From Bacillota bacterium (GTDB lineage: Bacteria; Bacillota_E; JAJZYS01; JAILZS01): DNA of 6,917 bases. The stretch spans positions 1 through 6,917 of the forward strand of contig JAKASY010000101.1 in assembly GCA_021817625.1 (NCBI GenBank), in the 5' to 3' direction. Under the pieces are notes generated by a model, which worked only from the letters and a program-made list of their open reading frames with translations, made no database searches and was not told the DNA's origin. A program made the translations under genes and the position numbers. Of the stretch, positions 6,564-6,917 are shown piece by piece. Each line of letters opens with the position of its first letter. Position 1 is the stretch's first letter.

Positions 6564-6584
6564 TGGTGAGAAGCCGGTTGGGTC

Positions 6585-6592
6585 AAGGTGGG
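6585..6592 (+). promoter_or_regulatory. Ribosome-binding site of the Kelch gene
   Basis: AAGGTGGG lies seven bases before the GTG at 6600. It has one mismatch to the AAGGAGG core seen at the other genes. An in-frame TAG (6597-6599) directly precedes the GTG, so translation cannot start farther upstream. Confidence 0.6.
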
Positions 6593-6599
6593 GTCCTAG

Positions 6600-6917
6600 G
6601 TGAGTAGAGCCAGACACGTTCTTGCGGTGCTCGTCGCGGCGCTGCTGCCCCTCCTGCCTCTGCTCTCTCCGGTGGCGCAGGCAGGTGGGGGGGCGACACC
6701 GCCGAGCGGTCTCATCTACGCCGTTGGCGGCACGAACGGGAGCGGGCCTCTGACCACATCGGAGGCGTATGACACCGCCGCCAATTGCTGGTCGTCCCAG
6801 TCCACCTGCCCTCCCATCGCGGCGATGGCGTCGGCGCTCAGCGGCCTCGCGGCCGCCTACGATCCCGCGACCGGTCTCGTGTACGCAATCGGCGGCACGG
6901 GCGCGGCCGGCGCTGTT
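6600..6917 (+). CDS. Secreted Kelch-repeat beta-propeller protein (3' end beyond the window)
   Basis: The first 106 codons of a gene that runs off the right edge with no stop. The product starts MSRARH, followed by a Leu/Ala-rich hydrophobic core (residues 7-22) and a probable signal-peptidase site after AQA (26-28), so it is exported. The mature part opens with two Kelch-type blade starts, GLIYAVGG (37-44) and GLVYAIGG (92-99), 55 residues apart. The first blade continues with SEAYD (54-58), then W64 and PPIAAM (71-76), the usual Kelch order of di-glycine, Tyr-Asp and Trp. C63 and C70 flank a short loop and could form a disulfide outside the cell. Kelch blades build propellers used for binding or, in some families, catalysis; which applies cannot be told from this fragment. 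The GTG start follows an in-frame stop codon directly and has a ribosome-binding site. The gene is divergent from the DinB-like gene. Confidence 0.87.
   Translation, partial: MSRARHVLAVLVAALLPLLPLLSPVAQAGGGATPPSGLIYAVGGTNGSGPLTTSEAYDTAANCWSSQSTCPPIAAMASALSGLAAAYDPATGLVYAIGGTGAAGAV

Larger units (their letters stand above)
6012..6599. other. Gene-free divergent interval
   Basis: About 590 bp lie between the DinB-like gene and the divergent Kelch gene. Frames are open on both strands, as expected at this GC content, but their products are Arg/Pro/Ala/Gly-rich with no recognisable motif and no good ribosome-binding site. No tRNA and no clear promoter hexamers were found. The interval should hold the promoters of both flanking genes. 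The only distinct structure is the hairpin at 6538-6563. Confidence 0.5.

Noticed and set aside
4956..6569. Long plus-strand open frame antisense to the DinB-like gene and through the divergent spacer
   Set aside because: Its composition is Arg/Pro/Ala-rich without family motifs. The opposite strand encodes a recognisable DinB-like protein with its three histidines.
6042..6617. Minus-strand open frame in the divergent spacer (191 codons)
   Set aside because: It has no recognisable motif, is rich in Arg/Gly/Pro/Ala, overlaps the Kelch gene start, and has no ribosome-binding site I would trust.
1..6917. CRISPR array, transposase, insertion-sequence ends or integrase
   Set aside because: I saw no regularly spaced direct repeats, no transposase or integrase motif, and no paired terminal inverted repeats with target duplications.

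Overview
The window is strongly GC-rich. It carries four genes on the minus strand and one truncated gene on the plus strand. A three-SLH-domain wall-anchored protein, near-consensus Shine-Dalgarno sequences (AAGGAGG type) and frequent GTG starts suggest a high-GC member of the Bacillota (broadly the Symbiobacterium/Thermaerobacter/Sulfobacillus kind). That placement is an inference from style; no taxonomic marker gene is present.

Layout from left to right. At 32-283 (-) is a small helix-turn-helix DNA-binding protein of the MerR/excisionase-like HTH_17 type. At 395-429 is a perfect 16-bp inverted repeat that probably ends the transcript of the next gene. At 448-3753 (-) is an 1101-residue secreted S-layer-type protein: signal peptide, three SLH domains, then seven or eight Ig-like/invasin-like beta-sandwich modules. 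About 550 bp without a convincing gene follows (3754-4309). It holds an AT-richer patch, likely the S-layer gene's promoter region, and several short inverted repeats. At 4310-5269 (-) is a nitronate monooxygenase-family FMN enzyme, and at 5475-6011 (-) a DinB-like four-helix protein with its metal-binding histidines. About 590 bp without a supportable gene (6012-6599) separates these from a divergent plus-strand gene at 6600, a secreted Kelch-type beta-propeller protein that runs off the window end.

The window combines two cell-surface proteins (S-layer/Ig at the left, Kelch propeller at the right) with two soluble housekeeping or detoxification proteins and a small regulator. There is no clear operon: gaps between same-strand genes are about 160 to 560 bp. 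In two of the genes (nitronate monooxygenase and DinB-like) the longest open frame overshoots the likely start. A strong Shine-Dalgarno inside the frame points to a downstream GTG, and I used those starts.

I did not find a convincing new biological system. The most notable items are the Cys- and His-free modular S-layer protein, the start-site corrections, the Kelch gene at the right edge, and inverted repeats upstream of the S-layer gene that could be operators or leader-RNA structures.
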